A stretch of 64,000 nucleotides of DNA, taken from Faecalibacterium prausnitzii (GTDB taxonomy: Bacteria; Bacillota; Clostridia; Oscillospirales; Ruminococcaceae). Below, in pieces: positions 41,210-49,176 of this stretch. The translations under genes were made by a program, and so were the position numbers. The stretch's first letter is position 1, and each line of letters starts with the position of its first letter. The stretch is from contig SFDE01000007.1 in assembly GCA_004558805.1 (NCBI GenBank), positions 30,861-94,860 on the forward strand. The letters are read 5' to 3'. The notes beneath the pieces are model-generated. The model did not search any database. It saw only the letters and a list, made by a program, of their open reading frames with translations, and was not told where the DNA came from.

Positions 41210-42700
41210 TTACAGCACCACGCCGTCCTTGAAGATGGAGATCTCCCGGAAGCCGTGCTTCTCCGCCTTGGTCTGCTCGCCGCCTGCCACACGGATCACC
41301 AGATCCAGCAGGTCCTTTGCAGCCTCGTCGATGGTCTTTTCGCCGTCGGCAATGACACCGGTGTTAAAGTCGATCCAGCCGCCCTTCTTCTCCGCCAGCG
41401 GGGTGTTGGTGGAGATCTTCAGGGTGGGAGCCGGTGCAGAGAAGGGGGTGCCCCGACCGGTGGAGAACAGGATCAGGTGGGCGCCTGCTGCTGTCATGGC
41501 GGTGGCGGACACCAGATCGTTGCCGGGACCGTAGAGCATATTCAGACCCTTGGTCACCACCGGGTCACCGTAGCCGATGACGTCCATGATGGGAGCGGTG
41601 CCGCCCTTCTGGACACAGCCGCAGCTCTTATCTTCCAGAGTGGTGATGCCGCCTGCCTTGTTGCCCGGAGAGGGGTTGTCGTACACCACCTCGTTGTGGC
41701 TGATGAAGTAGTCCTTGAAACCGTTGATCATGTGTTCTGCCTTTACGAACACGTCCTTGTTGATGCAGCGGTCCATCAGGAAGCCCTCGGCACCAAACAT
41801 CTCCGGCACCTCGGTGAGGACGGTGGAGCCGCCCCGCTGACCCATCATGTCGGAGAAGCGACCGATGGTGGGGTTGGCGGTGATGCCGGACAGACCGTCG
41901 GAGCCGCCGCACTTCATGCCCACCACCAGCTCGGATACCGGGATAGGCTCCCGGTGGAACTGACCGGCGTAGGCGGCAAGGTCCTTCAGGATCTCACGGG
42001 CAGAGGCAAATTCGTCCTCCACGTCCTGACAGGTCAAAAATTTGACCCGGTCGTGGTCGTAGTCTCCCAGCTCTTTTACAAACTGGTCGTGCTGCAGGTT
42101 CTCGCAGCCCAGATGCAGCACCAGAACGGCGGCGGCATTGGGATGGCGCACCAGAGCTGCCAGCAGCTTCCGGGTCTGGGCATGGTCGTGACCGGTCTGG
42201 CTGCAGCCAAAGGGATGGGTAAAGGTATACAGACCCTCGATGCTGCCGGTGACCAGATCCTGATTGTCCGCCACCATCTTTTTGGCAATGTCATTGACAC
42301 AGCCCACGGTGGGGATGATCCAGATCTCGTTGCGGATGGCGGCACGACCGTCCTTGCGGCGGAAGCCCATAAAGGTCTCCGGCTCCACCTTGGGCAGGGG
42401 GGCAAGGTCCGGGGCGGGGTTGTAGCTGTACTCCACCTCGCCGGACAGGTTGGTGTGTACGTTATGGGTGTGCATCCAGCTGCCGGCAGCGGCGTCTGCA
42501 GTGGCATGACCGATGGGGAAGCCGTACTTGATGACGTTTTCGCCCTGCTTAATGGGCTTTACTGCCATCTTGTGACCCTGCGGGATGTCCTCCAGTGCTG
42601 TCACGGAAAGACCGTCCACTTCCACCAGAGTGCCCTTGGCAATGGGATGCAGTGCGACAACAACGTTGTCGATGGGGCTGATATGAATCGCCTGCGGCAT
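41210..42700 (-). CDS. uxaA: Altronate dehydratase
   Basis: 496 residues from the ATG at 42,700; AAGGAG is seven bases before it, and one base before the alternative ATG at 42,706. It dehydrates D-altronate to 2-keto-3-deoxygluconate, third step of galacturonate breakdown. The N-terminal SAF domain (about 1-90, with MHTHNVHTNL) is followed by the large catalytic part with FTHPFGCSQTGHDH, LHLGCENLQHDQ, VGMKCGGSDGLSGITANP and DNPSPGNKAGGITTLEDKSCGCVQ. The conserved Cys residues are as expected for an iron-dependent enzyme. Second gene of a uxaB-uxaA operon. Confidence 0.95.
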   Translation of the reverse strand: MPQAIHISPIDNVVVALHPIAKGTLVEVDGLSVTALEDIPQGHKMAVKPIKQGENVIKYGFPIGHATADAAAGSWMHTHNVHTNLSGEVEYSYNPAPDLAPLPKVEPETFMGFRRKDGRAAIRNEIWIIPTVGCVNDIAKKMVADNQDLVTGSIEGLYTFTHPFGCSQTGHDHAQTRKLLAALVRHPNAAAVLVLHLGCENLQHDQFVKELGDYDHDRVKFLTCQDVEDEFASAREILKDLAAYAGQFHREPIPVSELVVGMKCGGSDGLSGITANPTIGRFSDMMGQRGGSTVLTEVPEMFGAEGFLMDRCINKDVFVKAEHMINGFKDYFISHNEVVYDNPSPGNKAGGITTLEDKSCGCVQKGGTAPIMDVIGYGDPVVTKGLNMLYGPGNDLVSATAMTAAGAHLILFSTGRGTPFSAPAPTLKISTNTPLAEKKGGWIDFNTGVIADGEKTIDEAAKDLLDLVIRVAGGEQTKAEKHGFREISIFKDGVVL

Positions 42701-42723
42701 AGTCATTCTCCTTATAGTATCGC

Positions 42724-42756
42724 GCAAAAGAGCTGCTGCCCAAAGCAGCAGCCCTT
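42724..42756 (-). terminator. Hairpin between uxaB and uxaA
   Basis: Minus strand GGGCTGCTGC / GCAGCAGCTC stem then TTTTG, in the 84-base gap. It may cause partial termination inside the operon. Confidence 0.6.
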
Positions 42757-42784
42757 TGTTGTGCGGGTAGATTGATTTTTCAGC

Positions 42785-44299
42785 TTACAGGCAGCTCTTG
42801 TAAGCAGCCTCGGCGCCCTCGGTGCGGATCTTTTCCAGATCAGCCAGGACAGCAGCCTCCAGACCCGGGATCTGGGTCAGGTCCTGATCCCACATCTGGG
42901 TATTGGACAGCACAGCGTGGACCAGCTGGGCAGCGGTGTCGTCCTTGTGTGCGTAGTAGAAGTCCAGTGCCCATGCGTCATCCTGGATCTTGTAGGTGTT
43001 GCCGGCAGGGCGCTTGCAGATCAGACCATCGGCAGTGCGCTCCTGAATGTCGTTGGAATAGAAGGCGATGTATGCCGCCAGAGACATGGTCAGGCAGACC
43101 GGCAGCTTCTTCTGCTCCTCAATATAGGAGAGGAAGGAGGGCATATTCCGAGCCTTCCACTTGGAGGTGGAGTTCAGGGAGATGCTCATGAGTTCGTGGT
43201 TCACGAAGGGGTTGTTGAAGCGATCCTCCACAGCAGAGGCAAAGTCCTCCAGGTCCTTCTTATCCAGAGGCAGGGTGGGGATGATCTCCTCGTGGAGCAT
43301 CTTGTTCATGAAGCCGCGGACGCTGTCGTTGTGCATGCAGTCACGGACGATATCAAAGCCTGCCAGATATGCGCCCAGAACAAAACCGGTGTGGGCACCG
43401 TTCAGGATGCGGACCTTGCGCTTCTTGTAAGGAGTGACGTCGGGCACCACCATGACGTTGACGCCAGCCTTCTTGAACGGCAGCTTGTCCTCCAGACCTG
43501 CAGGGCCCTCGATGACCCACACGCCGAACACTTCGCCCACGTCCAGAACGGCGTCGTGGTAGCCGTTTGCCTCTTCCAGAGCAGCCAGTTCCTGAGGATC
43601 ACGGATGCGGCCCGGAACGATACGGTCCACCAGAGTGGAGCAGAAGGTATTGGCGTTGTTCATCCAGTCGATGAAGCCCTCTTCCAGACCCCAGTCCTTA
43701 GCGTAGTTGTTGCAGCACTTTTGCAGCTCCTTGCCGTTGTTGTCGATGAGCTCGCAGCTCAGGATCACCAGACCCTTATCGGCGGCACCGTTGAATGCCT
43801 TGTAGCGCTCAAAAAGCACACGGGTCAGCTTTGCGGGGAAGCTGTTGGGGGGCACCTGGTCAAACTGGCTGTCGCCCTTGGTGTAGGCGATGCCCGCCTC
43901 GGTGGTGTTGGACACAACAGTCTCCAGATCCTCAGACCGTGCCAGAGCCAGCACCTCATCCCACTTGTCGTCCACGTAGGGGCACACACAGTCGGACACG
44001 CAGGAGATCACCCGCTTTGCATCCACCTTCTGACCCTTCTCGCTGCCGCGCAGGTACAGGGTGTACAGACCCTCCTGCTCGTTGATCCAGTCAGCCATCT
44101 GGGGGAAGTTGCCGATGGGCTGCACCAGCTTTACCTTGCCGTTGTAGCCAGCCTTTTCGTTGGCAATGTCGTAGAAGTAGTCCACGAAGGCACGCAGGAA
44201 GTTGCCCTCACCAAACTGCATGACCTTCACGGGGGCATCCTTCAGGATGTAGCCATTGTAACCGGTCTCGCCCAGAACCTTGTAGTTCAAAGTTTCCAT
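42785..44299 (-). CDS. uxaB: Tagaturonate reductase
   Basis: 504 residues. NADH-dependent reduction of D-tagaturonate to D-altronate. Long-chain mannitol dehydrogenase superfamily: KVMQFGEGNFLRAFVDYFYD near the N-terminus (cofactor loop), the catalytic Lys segment KRKVRILNGAHTGFVLGAYL, and DRFNNPFVNHELMSISLNST, all typical of UxaB rather than UxuB. Length fits. Read from a promoter whose spacer contains the TTGTATACAA palindrome. A slight alternative is another polyol-acid dehydrogenase, but neighbours UxaA and UxaC make UxaB the best call. Confidence 0.93.
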   Translation of the reverse strand: METLNYKVLGETGYNGYILKDAPVKVMQFGEGNFLRAFVDYFYDIANEKAGYNGKVKLVQPIGNFPQMADWINEQEGLYTLYLRGSEKGQKVDAKRVISCVSDCVCPYVDDKWDEVLALARSEDLETVVSNTTEAGIAYTKGDSQFDQVPPNSFPAKLTRVLFERYKAFNGAADKGLVILSCELIDNNGKELQKCCNNYAKDWGLEEGFIDWMNNANTFCSTLVDRIVPGRIRDPQELAALEEANGYHDAVLDVGEVFGVWVIEGPAGLEDKLPFKKAGVNVMVVPDVTPYKKRKVRILNGAHTGFVLGAYLAGFDIVRDCMHNDSVRGFMNKMLHEEIIPTLPLDKKDLEDFASAVEDRFNNPFVNHELMSISLNSTSKWKARNMPSFLSYIEEQKKLPVCLTMSLAAYIAFYSNDIQERTADGLICKRPAGNTYKIQDDAWALDFYYAHKDDTAAQLVHAVLSNTQMWDQDLTQIPGLEAAVLADLEKIRTEGAEAAYKSCL

Positions 44300-44366
44300 C
44301 TCATTGATCTCCTTTTAAATTTGCTTTGCTTTTCCCAGCGGTCCACGAGCCGCTGTCCTTACCCCT

Positions 44367-44396
44367 ATTTTATGCTGTTGTATACAAACAAGTCAA
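44367..44396 (-). promoter_or_regulatory. uxaB promoter with TTGTATACAA operator in its spacer
   Basis: Minus strand TTGACT (44,396-44,391), 18-base spacer, TAAAAT (44,372-44,367). The perfect palindrome at 44,378-44,387 occupies the spacer, so a bound repressor would block RNA polymerase. Confidence 0.7.
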
Positions 44397-44491
44397 GTGC
44401 TTTGTGCAAATTTTTTAGTCCAAAAAAGGCGTTTATGCGCATTTCCATCGGTTTACACAATTATCCAGGAAAATTTTTGTCACTTTTTCAG

Positions 44492-44520
44492 TTGTATACA
44501 TCGGCTTTTTTCGGTATACT
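44492..44520 (+). promoter_or_regulatory. uxaC promoter overlapped by an operator-like site
   Basis: TTGTAT (44,492-44,497), 17-base spacer, TATACT (44,515-44,520). The -35 box is the left half of TTGTATACAT (44,492-44,501), nine of ten bases identical to the palindrome in the opposing uxaB promoter. Confidence 0.65.
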
Positions 44521-44618
44521 AAGGATATGGCAGCCTGCCTGTCAGGGCAGGCGCACAAAAGTGCCCCAGTTTGTCTATTACTTAACAAATCATCAAAGAG
44601 AAAAGGAGTTATCGACCC

Positions 44619-46052
44619 ATGAAAGCATTTATGGATAAGGACTTTATGCTCCAGTCTCCTACTGCTCAGCATCTGTACCATGACTACGCAGCGGGTATGC
44701 CCATCTGCGACTACCACTGCCACATTCCTCCCCGTGAGATCTACGAGAACCGCCGTTTTGACAACATCGCTCAGGTGTGGCTGGGCGGTCGCAACCCCGA
44801 CGGCAGCTACTTCGGCGATCACTACAAGTGGCGCGTCATGCGTTCCAACGGTGTGCCCGAGGAGTACATCACCGGCGACAAGCCCGACCGTGAGCGCTTC
44901 CAGAAGTTTGCCGAGGCTCTGTCCATGGCGATCGGCAACCCCATGTATCACTGGAGCAACCTGGAGCTCCACACCTTCTTTGGTTACGACGGCGCCCTGA
45001 ACGGCGACACCGCTGAGGAAGTGTGGAACCTGTGCAACGACAAGCTGCAGCACGACCCCAAGCTCACCGTCCGTGGTCTCATCGAGCAGAGCAACGTGGC
45101 ATTCATCGGCACCACCGATGACCCCATTGACGACCTGTACTGGCACAAGAAGATCAAGGAAGATCCCACCATCAAGTTCACCGTGGCTCCTTCCTTCCGC
45201 CCCGACAAGGCGATCAACATCAACAAGCCCGGCTTTGCTGAGTACATGGGCAAGCTTGCCGCCGTTGTGGGCAAGGAGAAGCTCGCCTGCATCGACTGCG
45301 TTACCGACGCTCTGACCCAGCGCATCGAGTTCTTTGCAGAGATGGGCTGCCGTGCTTCCGACCACGGTCTGGACTACGTGCCCTTCCGTGCCGCAGACAA
45401 GGAAGAGGTCAACGCCATCTACCAGAAGGTCATGAAGGGCGAGAGCTGCACCGTGGAAGAGGCTGAGAAGTATCAGACCTACATCCTGATCCATCTGGGC
45501 AAGCAGTATCATCGTCTGGGCATCGCCATGCAGATCCACTACAACTGCCTGCGTGGTGTGAACCGCAAGATGAACACCCTGCTGGGACCCGACACCGGTT
45601 TTGACATGATCAACACCGCCACCTGCGGCGGCGAGATCGCTGCTCTGCTCAGCGCCCTCAACGACACCGACGAGTGCCCCAAGACCATCATCTACAGCCT
45701 GAACCCCGCCGATGATGCTCAGATCGGCACCATTCTGGGCTGCTTCCAGAACAGCGAGGTACCGGGCAAGATCCAGCACGGTTCTGCATGGTGGTTCAAC
45801 GACCACAAGATCGGCATGGAAGAGCAGATGACCCGCCTTGCAAGCCTGGGTCTGCTGGGCAACTTTGTGGGCATGCTCACCGACAGCCGCAGCTTCCTGA
45901 GCTACACCCGTCACGACTACTTCCGCCGCATCCTGTGCAACATCATCGGTCAGTGGGTGGAAGACGGCGAGTATCCCAACGACGAGAAGTCTCTGGAGAA
46001 GATCGTCAAGGGCATCTGCTTCGACAACGCAAAGCGTTACTTCAACCTGTAA
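44619..46052 (+). CDS. uxaC: Glucuronate/galacturonate isomerase
   Basis: 477 residues, standard length. Converts D-galacturonate to tagaturonate and D-glucuronate to fructuronate, the entry to both branches encoded here. Amidohydrolase-like barrel with metal site PICDYHCHIPPREIYENRRF, GTTDDPIDDLYWHK, YRLGIAMQIHYNCLRG-like segment (HRLGIAMQIHYNCLRG) and the late LTDSRSFLSYTRHDYFRRIL. AAAGGAG precedes the start. Monocistronic, divergent from uxaB-uxaA, followed by a terminator. Confidence 0.97.
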   Translation: MKAFMDKDFMLQSPTAQHLYHDYAAGMPICDYHCHIPPREIYENRRFDNIAQVWLGGRNPDGSYFGDHYKWRVMRSNGVPEEYITGDKPDRERFQKFAEALSMAIGNPMYHWSNLELHTFFGYDGALNGDTAEEVWNLCNDKLQHDPKLTVRGLIEQSNVAFIGTTDDPIDDLYWHKKIKEDPTIKFTVAPSFRPDKAININKPGFAEYMGKLAAVVGKEKLACIDCVTDALTQRIEFFAEMGCRASDHGLDYVPFRAADKEEVNAIYQKVMKGESCTVEEAEKYQTYILIHLGKQYHRLGIAMQIHYNCLRGVNRKMNTLLGPDTGFDMINTATCGGEIAALLSALNDTDECPKTIIYSLNPADDAQIGTILGCFQNSEVPGKIQHGSAWWFNDHKIGMEEQMTRLASLGLLGNFVGMLTDSRSFLSYTRHDYFRRILCNIIGQWVEDGEYPNDEKSLEKIVKGICFDNAKRYFNL

Positions 46053-46081
46053 TGTCCGCTTCTCTGTAAACTGAACAGACC

Positions 46082-46126
46082 AAAGCCCCCGCCTGCGGCG
46101 TTGCCGTAAGCGGAGGGCTTTTTTAG
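46082..46126 (+). terminator. Terminator of uxaC
   Basis: AAGCCCCCGC / GCGGAGGGCTT stem followed by TTTTTT, 30 bases after the stop. Confidence 0.8.
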
Positions 46127-46136
46127 TGTGGGACAC

Positions 46137-46181
46137 AAAAAGGGACTGCTGCGCCAAAAAACGTGCAGCAGTTCCTTTTGT
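46137..46181 (-). terminator. Terminator of the Wzz-like gene
   Basis: Minus strand AAAGGAACTGCTGC / GCAGCAGTCCCTTT with a T-rich loop, followed by TTGTG; it starts eight bases past the stop. Confidence 0.75.
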
Positions 46182-46188
46182 TTTAGTT

Positions 46189-47646
46189 TTATTCGTATAC
46201 CACGCAGCCAAGGATCTTTTTGCCCAGATCCCGGATCTGCTCATCCTGTGTCCGGATGGAGGTGTACCGGGTGCTGCGGCAGTCTGCTGCAAGGACAATG
46301 GCGTCTGCCTGTACCACCTGCGACACGGTGGCGGCAGACCGGAGGATGCTGGGTGCCGCCGTCACAGTCCTGCCCTGCAGGGCATCTGCCGCCTGCAGCG
46401 CCTGTGCCAGAGCAGACAACTGGGCATCGTCCACATCGCCGGTCACAAGGATCCGGTTTGCCTCCGGCGCACGGTTCAGGATGGTGGCAGCGATGAGGTG
46501 CAGGATCTCCCCGTCGGTGCTGCCGTCGGGACGCCGCTCCCACTTGTTGATCTGCTTATCCAGACCCCGGAGCTTTTTGGTGCAGGGAACCGCAAGGGCA
46601 CCCAGCACTGCCAGCCCGGTGGTGCGGTGCAGCTCCTGTGCAGAGTAGACCTTGCCTGCCGTGAGGAACCGGACCACTGCAATGCCTGCGGCTGCCACCC
46701 CTCCCAGCAGGAAGCCCAGCACCGCATACTTGACGGCGGAGCTGCCACCGGTGGCAGGGCGCTGGGGCTGCTGCAGGTCGGACAGTGCCTGCTGGGCATC
46801 GGCAAGATTTTCCTCCAGCACATCGTGGGCGTTCTGCAGCTCGGTCATCCGGGTCTGCAAAGCGGTGATGTTGTCATCGGAGCTGCGCTGGGTGTCCCGC
46901 AGCCAGGACTGTACCGTGGTGGAGGTGCTCACCGACACCTGCTTTACGGTGTGGGGTGCCACGGTGGAGGCAATGGTGCTGCGCAGCTGCCCGAACCGCT
47001 CCATCACCGCATCCAGAATGGCACGGGAGGTATCCTCGGTCTGGGCATAGATGCTGATGGTGAGGAGATGGGTCTCCGGGTCCACCTGCACATTGATCAG
47101 CTCACTGAGATACCGCTCTTCCATATTGAACTGCTGGGCGATCTCGCTGACGGCGCTGTGGTCGGTCAGCAGACTGGAATAGGCACTGAGCACCGCACCG
47201 GTGTAGTCCGGGTCCTGATAGGTCATGCCGGGCTGGATCTTGTAGCCGGTGGAGATGCAGTAGATGGCGGTGGACATGCTGACCTTGTAGGGGTCCAGAC
47301 TGTTCAGCACCGACTTGGAGATGTACTCCTGTGCGTGCTCGATGTCGTATTCCGAGCGCTCCTGCTCCGCCTCGTTCTGCTTGAGCTGCAGCTTGAAGCT
47401 GTTGACTGCCGCTTCCCGCTGGACCTGCAGGTCGTGGTATTCGGTCATTGCCTGCTCGTACTCCTGCTCCACCGTCTGCTCTGCATCGGCACGGCTCCGG
47501 CTGTACTTGTACACACCCAGCACGCCCCCCAGCACCGCACAGATCATTGCCACTGCCAGGATCTGCCGGTACTTGTGCAGCACCGTGAAGAACAGGGAGA
47601 CCAGATCGATCTCTTCCGTTTCCTCGTACATTATGCGATTCTCCAT
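46189..47646 (-). CDS. Wzz-type chain-length protein with degenerate BY-kinase-like C-terminus
   Basis: 485 residues from the ATG at 47,646 (a second ATG at 47,631 is possible). Membrane helix near residues 28-46 (AVAMICAVLGGVLGVYKY), a long extracytoplasmic coiled part (about 50-310), a second helix (about 335-358) and a cytoplasmic C-terminal 120 residues. That end follows the layout of CpsD/BY-kinases (ILVTGDVDDAQLSALAQALQ; TRYTSIRTQDEQIRDLGKKI then LGCVVY) but has no P-loop, so it should not phosphorylate. Likely a regulator of capsular or cell-wall polysaccharide export. No glycan synthesis genes lie next to it. Confidence 0.82.
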   Translation of the reverse strand: MENRIMYEETEEIDLVSLFFTVLHKYRQILAVAMICAVLGGVLGVYKYSRSRADAEQTVEQEYEQAMTEYHDLQVQREAAVNSFKLQLKQNEAEQERSEYDIEHAQEYISKSVLNSLDPYKVSMSTAIYCISTGYKIQPGMTYQDPDYTGAVLSAYSSLLTDHSAVSEIAQQFNMEERYLSELINVQVDPETHLLTISIYAQTEDTSRAILDAVMERFGQLRSTIASTVAPHTVKQVSVSTSTTVQSWLRDTQRSSDDNITALQTRMTELQNAHDVLEENLADAQQALSDLQQPQRPATGGSSAVKYAVLGFLLGGVAAAGIAVVRFLTAGKVYSAQELHRTTGLAVLGALAVPCTKKLRGLDKQINKWERRPDGSTDGEILHLIAATILNRAPEANRILVTGDVDDAQLSALAQALQAADALQGRTVTAAPSILRSAATVSQVVQADAIVLAADCRSTRYTSIRTQDEQIRDLGKKILGCVVYE

Positions 47647-48116
47647 AGATTTTCTGATTCCTTCCTGTAAAAAACAGCCTTTTCCGTGCAGCCCGGTCCC
47701 GGAGACCGAAGACGAAAAAGGCACATAGGTCTATTGTATTATAAGCTCCCGGGAATTGCAAGGGAAAACGCATTTTTCCACGGAAATCAATTTTCCGAAT
47801 GACGGCTTCCCCCGGTCGGGAAAGATTCTCCCCGCTCCGGGGAGAAATGTCACCGTAGGTGACAAAGGGGGGAAGGCTTCAGTGGAGACCGGCAGCTTTG
47901 CCGCACTGCCAATGCCTTCCCCCGGTCGGGGGAAGGTGTCGAGGAACGCAGTGACGAGACGGATGAGGGTGCACCGGCAGATGCTGCTATTGGTTACTCA
48001 CCCCTCATCCGGCACTTCGTGCCACCTTCCCCGGAGCGGGGGAGTCTTTCCCCCAAGGGGGGAAGGCTTTTGCCTCAGGTCAGGTTGCAAAAGTTGATTT
48101 CCACGCATTTTTTCCT
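47647..48116. other. Gene-free interval with a candidate promoter and repeats
   Basis: 470 bases without a gene. Minus strand TATAAT at 47,743-47,738 with a weak TTCCCT -35 at a 17-base distance is a candidate promoter for the Wzz-like gene. The rest is dispersed repeat (listed separately). Confidence 0.5.
47798..48075. repeat. Dispersed GC-rich intergenic repeat, copy 4
   Basis: Contains CTTCCCCCGGTCGG twice (near 47,806 and 47,912), GGGGAGAAATGTCACCG with the arm GGTGAC (matching 18,577-18,606), and GAACGCAGTGACGAGACGGA followed later by CATCCGGCACTTCGTGCCAC. The last two blocks are opposed, giving a large imperfect hairpin. Confidence 0.7.
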
Positions 48117-48965
48117 TCAGCCGCCGTAAAGCTTGTTTTTCAGGGTCTCCATCCGGGTACTTTTTTCCTTTTTGTAGGTCTCCATCACCTGGTCTGCCAA
48201 CGCCGTGCTCTGCCCGTTCTCCTGCAGCACCCGGCGCATCTGACCGACGATCCGGTCCATATCCTTGTCGCAGGAGGATTGCAGCGCCGAAAGCTCCCCC
48301 GCCTTTGCCAGACTGATGGTCACCTTCCGGGTCTGGGTCTGCTTATTCTCCGGCAGGGCGTGGAACTCTGCCTTGGCAGATTCGATGCAGGCGTTGAGCC
48401 CGTTTTCCGCCCTTGCCTTCACGGCGTAGACCTGCACCAGCAGCTCCCGGATCTCCGCTTCCCACGCCGCTTCCTGCACCGGCACCGAACTGCTCTGGGT
48501 GGTGTCAGAGGGAGCCGCCGCGGCAGACGCCCCACCGGTGTGGGAACTGCCGGAGACGACAGCCGGGACCGCTCCGGAGCTGGCGGCAGACGCCGCCGCA
48601 GCTGCCCCGGAGGATGCCGCAGGGGCAGGGGTCTCCTGCCCGGAGGGGACTTCTCCGGTCTGTTCCCCGGTCTCCTCCCCGGCTTCTTCCCCGGAAGCTT
48701 CTTCTTCCGCAGCAGAGTCCTCCGGCAGCTCAACCGGCAGCTCGTCCAGCAACATCTCTCCCCGGATCAGTTGATTCAGTTCTTCATCGGTGATGGTAAC
48801 GGTGGGCAGCGGTTCTTCTTCCGGCAGCATCCGCTCCACGGACTCTGCCTCCACACTGCCCTGCCGCCAGACCTGATACACCCACAGGACGGCGGCTGCC
48901 GCCAGCACCATCATACCAAATAGGATATTGCGCAGGATCCTGCGCAGCTTCTGTTTTTCTCTCAT
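48117..48965 (-). CDS. Membrane-anchored protein of unknown function, coiled-coil C-terminus
   Basis: 282 residues from the ATG at 48,965 (MREKQKLRRILRNILFGMMV). One N-terminal helix (about 13-33), then an acidic and Ala/Ser/Pro-rich stretch of about 120 residues (GEEAGEETGEQTGEVPSGQE), then a predicted helical region (AEIRELLVQVYAVKARAENG; YKKEKSTRMETLKNKLYGG). The low-complexity part looks like an extracytoplasmic spacer. Not recognised. It has its own promoter and lies between the Wzz-like and uronate genes. Confidence 0.7.
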   Translation of the reverse strand: MREKQKLRRILRNILFGMMVLAAAAVLWVYQVWRQGSVEAESVERMLPEEEPLPTVTITDEELNQLIRGEMLLDELPVELPEDSAAEEEASGEEAGEETGEQTGEVPSGQETPAPAASSGAAAAASAASSGAVPAVVSGSSHTGGASAAAAPSDTTQSSSVPVQEAAWEAEIRELLVQVYAVKARAENGLNACIESAKAEFHALPENKQTQTRKVTISLAKAGELSALQSSCDKDMDRIVGQMRRVLQENGQSTALADQVMETYKKEKSTRMETLKNKLYGG

Positions 48966-49030
48966 AGCCGCTTCTTTCAGCCGGCGGGGGTCCGGAGATC
49001 CGTGCCGGTTCAGTACCTCAGATTGTCTAT

Positions 49031-49059
49031 AGTATAACATAGCTGACCGGCAGCTTCAA
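49031..49059 (-). promoter_or_regulatory. Promoter of the 282-residue anchored protein
   Basis: Minus strand TTGAAG (49,059-49,054), 17-base spacer, TATACT (49,036-49,031), about 65 bases ahead of the start. Confidence 0.6.
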
Positions 49060-49090
49060 TCAAGATGCCGCAAGCTACACCAAACCGACA

Positions 49091-49136
49091 CAAAAAAATC
49101 CCATGCTGCGGCAAAGCAAAATCGCAGCACGGGATG
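49091..49136 (-). terminator. Terminator of uxuA-uxuB
   Basis: Minus strand ATCCCGTGCTGCGAT / GCCGCAGCATGGGAT stem then TTTTTTTG, about 40 bases beyond the uxuB stop. Confidence 0.85.
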
Positions 49137-49176
49137 GAAAATGGCTTTATATACGGGCGATCTTTACCGGGCAGCC

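Larger units (their letters stand above)
44300..44618. other. Divergent uxaB/uxaC control region
   Basis: 319 bases without a gene. It holds the uxaB promoter (44,367-44,396), the uxaC promoter (44,492-44,520) and two TTGTATACAA-type sites. A direct repeat of CAGGGCAGGC type lies near 44,530-44,552. AAAGGAG for uxaC lies at its right end and AAAAGGAGAT for uxaB at its left end. Confidence 0.7.

Noticed and set aside
44433..46298. 621-codon minus-strand frame
   Set aside because: Antisense to uxaC, which has full family motifs and its own promoter and terminator.
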